This document shows positions 4,313 to 5,018 of a stretch of 5,018 nucleotides of DNA, one piece after another. This DNA is from Candidatus Methanoplasma sp. Its GTDB lineage: Archaea; Thermoplasmatota; Thermoplasmata; Methanomassiliicoccales; Methanomethylophilaceae. The position numbers and the translations under genes were made by a program. Positions within the stretch are counted from its first letter, which is position 1. Every line of letters begins with the position of its first letter. The stretch is from the NCBI GenBank assembly GCA_031271555.1, contig JAISVN010000110.1:1-5018 (forward strand), written 5' to 3'. The notes below the pieces were generated by a model. It saw only the letters and a program-made list of their open reading frames with translations, was not told where the DNA came from and did no database searches.

Positions 4313-5018
4313 ATGGTGATCACACGAATGGGGGACGGCAGAAGGATCGAGATGACCAAAGAACAGGTCATGAACGACATTCAGGCCGGAATGGATGATG
4401 CATCTGTCTGTTCAGGCGCTAAATATCTCAACGCCAGCGAAGTAGAGGCTCTGTGCGAGATAATATGCGACAAAAGCCGTGCTGTAAGCGTATGTCCGGG
4501 CGAGGAGGTCGTCCTCACTGAAGACGGAGGACCTTACAAACTCATGATCGACAGCGGAAGCAGCGGCAACGGCATAGACATGAGCAGGACAGACTCCATA
4601 ATGGTCCACGAGAGGGCTTTGGGATTGGATTCATTCCAGCTTGCCCATATCGATTACAGCATAAAAGCAGTGAAACCGATAATATCGTTCGAAATGATGA
4701 TCATGGAGAAGGCTCAGGCCCTCTCGACAGTTCCGTTGTTCTACGGTGCAATGCCGAACATGGGCCTCTATTATGCTCCGGATGGGCCGTACGGAAACCC
4801 GGCCGACCTCATGAGGGAGTTCAAGATCGAGGAAGGAATGGCTGCGGCCGAAGCGGCAGCCGAACACATAGCCGAAGACATTGATTTCATAACCTCCAGA
4901 ATAATGGCGGCCGGCGGCGAGGGATTCAACTTTGATACAACGGCATCGGCGGGAGATGCGGATTTCGTAGGCACTCTGAAAGGCGTAGAAAAGATGAGGA
5001 AGGCGAACCCAGAGGCAT
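4313..5018 (+). CDS. mtbB: Dimethylamine:corrinoid methyltransferase MtbB, N-terminal half (partial)
   Basis: An open frame of 235 codons runs off the right edge without any stop. The product transfers a methyl group from dimethylamine to the Co(I) corrinoid of MtbC, the first step of methanogenesis from dimethylamine. Recognisable family segments are MGDGRR (6-11), HIDYS (112-116), PLFYGAMPNMGLYY (141-154) and FNFDTTASAGDADF (205-218). They match the N-terminal half of characterised Methanosarcina MtbB as I remember it, not MtmB or MttB. The known family has about 467 residues with pyrrolysine, encoded by an in-frame TAG, near residue 356. That position lies about 340 bases beyond the window, so it cannot be checked here. 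The segment after residue 31 (VCSGAKYLNASE) diverges from the Methanosarcina form and adds cysteines. The gene is cotranscribed with mtbC, with a 4-base gap and a good ribosome binding site. Confidence 0.93.
   Translation, partial: MVITRMGDGRRIEMTKEQVMNDIQAGMDDASVCSGAKYLNASEVEALCEIICDKSRAVSVCPGEEVVLTEDGGPYKLMIDSGSSGNGIDMSRTDSIMVHERALGLDSFQLAHIDYSIKAVKPIISFEMMIMEKAQALSTVPLFYGAMPNMGLYYAPDGPYGNPADLMREFKIEEGMAAAEAAAEHIAEDIDFITSRIMAAGGEGFNFDTTASAGDADFVGTLKGVEKMRKANPEA

Overview
The window most likely comes from a methylotrophic methanogenic archaeon. The decisive evidence is at the right-hand end: a methylamine-type corrinoid protein followed after 4 bases by the first half of a dimethylamine:corrinoid methyltransferase (mtbC-mtbB). 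This pair occurs in pyrrolysine-using methanogens. Archaeal TATA-type elements in the intergenic region, moderate base composition, frequent ATA and AGG/AGA codons, and TGA at all six visible gene ends fit the order Methanomassiliicoccales better than Methanosarcina. The placement is an inference, because no rRNA or other phylogenetic marker is present.

Left part (1-2774, + strand). The last 25 codons of an unidentified gene overlap a PHP-domain phosphoesterase-like gene by an ATGA. After about 45 bases comes an ABC exporter pair: a BcrA/CcmA-type ATPase carrying a glutamate in its Q-loop, and a six-helix ABC-2 permease. These two are joined by another ATGA overlap preceded by a strong ribosome binding site.

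Middle (2775-3344, - strand). A maltose/galactoside-acetyltransferase-type hexapeptide-repeat enzyme converges on the permease. The two stop codons abut in one TGATCA. The gene has no visible ribosome binding site but has a palindromic AT element about 26-27 bases upstream, as expected for a leaderless transcript.

Intergenic region (3345-3663). This AT-rich, divergent control region is the most interesting non-coding part. It holds a 9-bp inverted repeat next to a TATA box, and then an array of TTGA-N4-TCAA dyads. One dyad is a perfect 20-bp palindrome; together with a second near-perfect dyad it brackets the putative TATA box of mtbC. The leader also contains a reading frame that is in frame with mtbC and separated from it only by an amber (TAG) codon, which is notable in an organism expected to decode TAG as pyrrolysine.

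Right part (3664-5018, + strand). The mtbC-mtbB operon would move a methyl group from dimethylamine to the cob(I)amide of MtbC, for later transfer to coenzyme M. MtbB runs off the window before the position of the family's pyrrolysine codon, so that codon cannot be seen. MtbC carries an unusual CxxC just before its SxL cobamide-binding motif.

No wholly new gene system is evident. The best candidates for something undescribed are the operator array and the amber-interrupted leader of mtbC.
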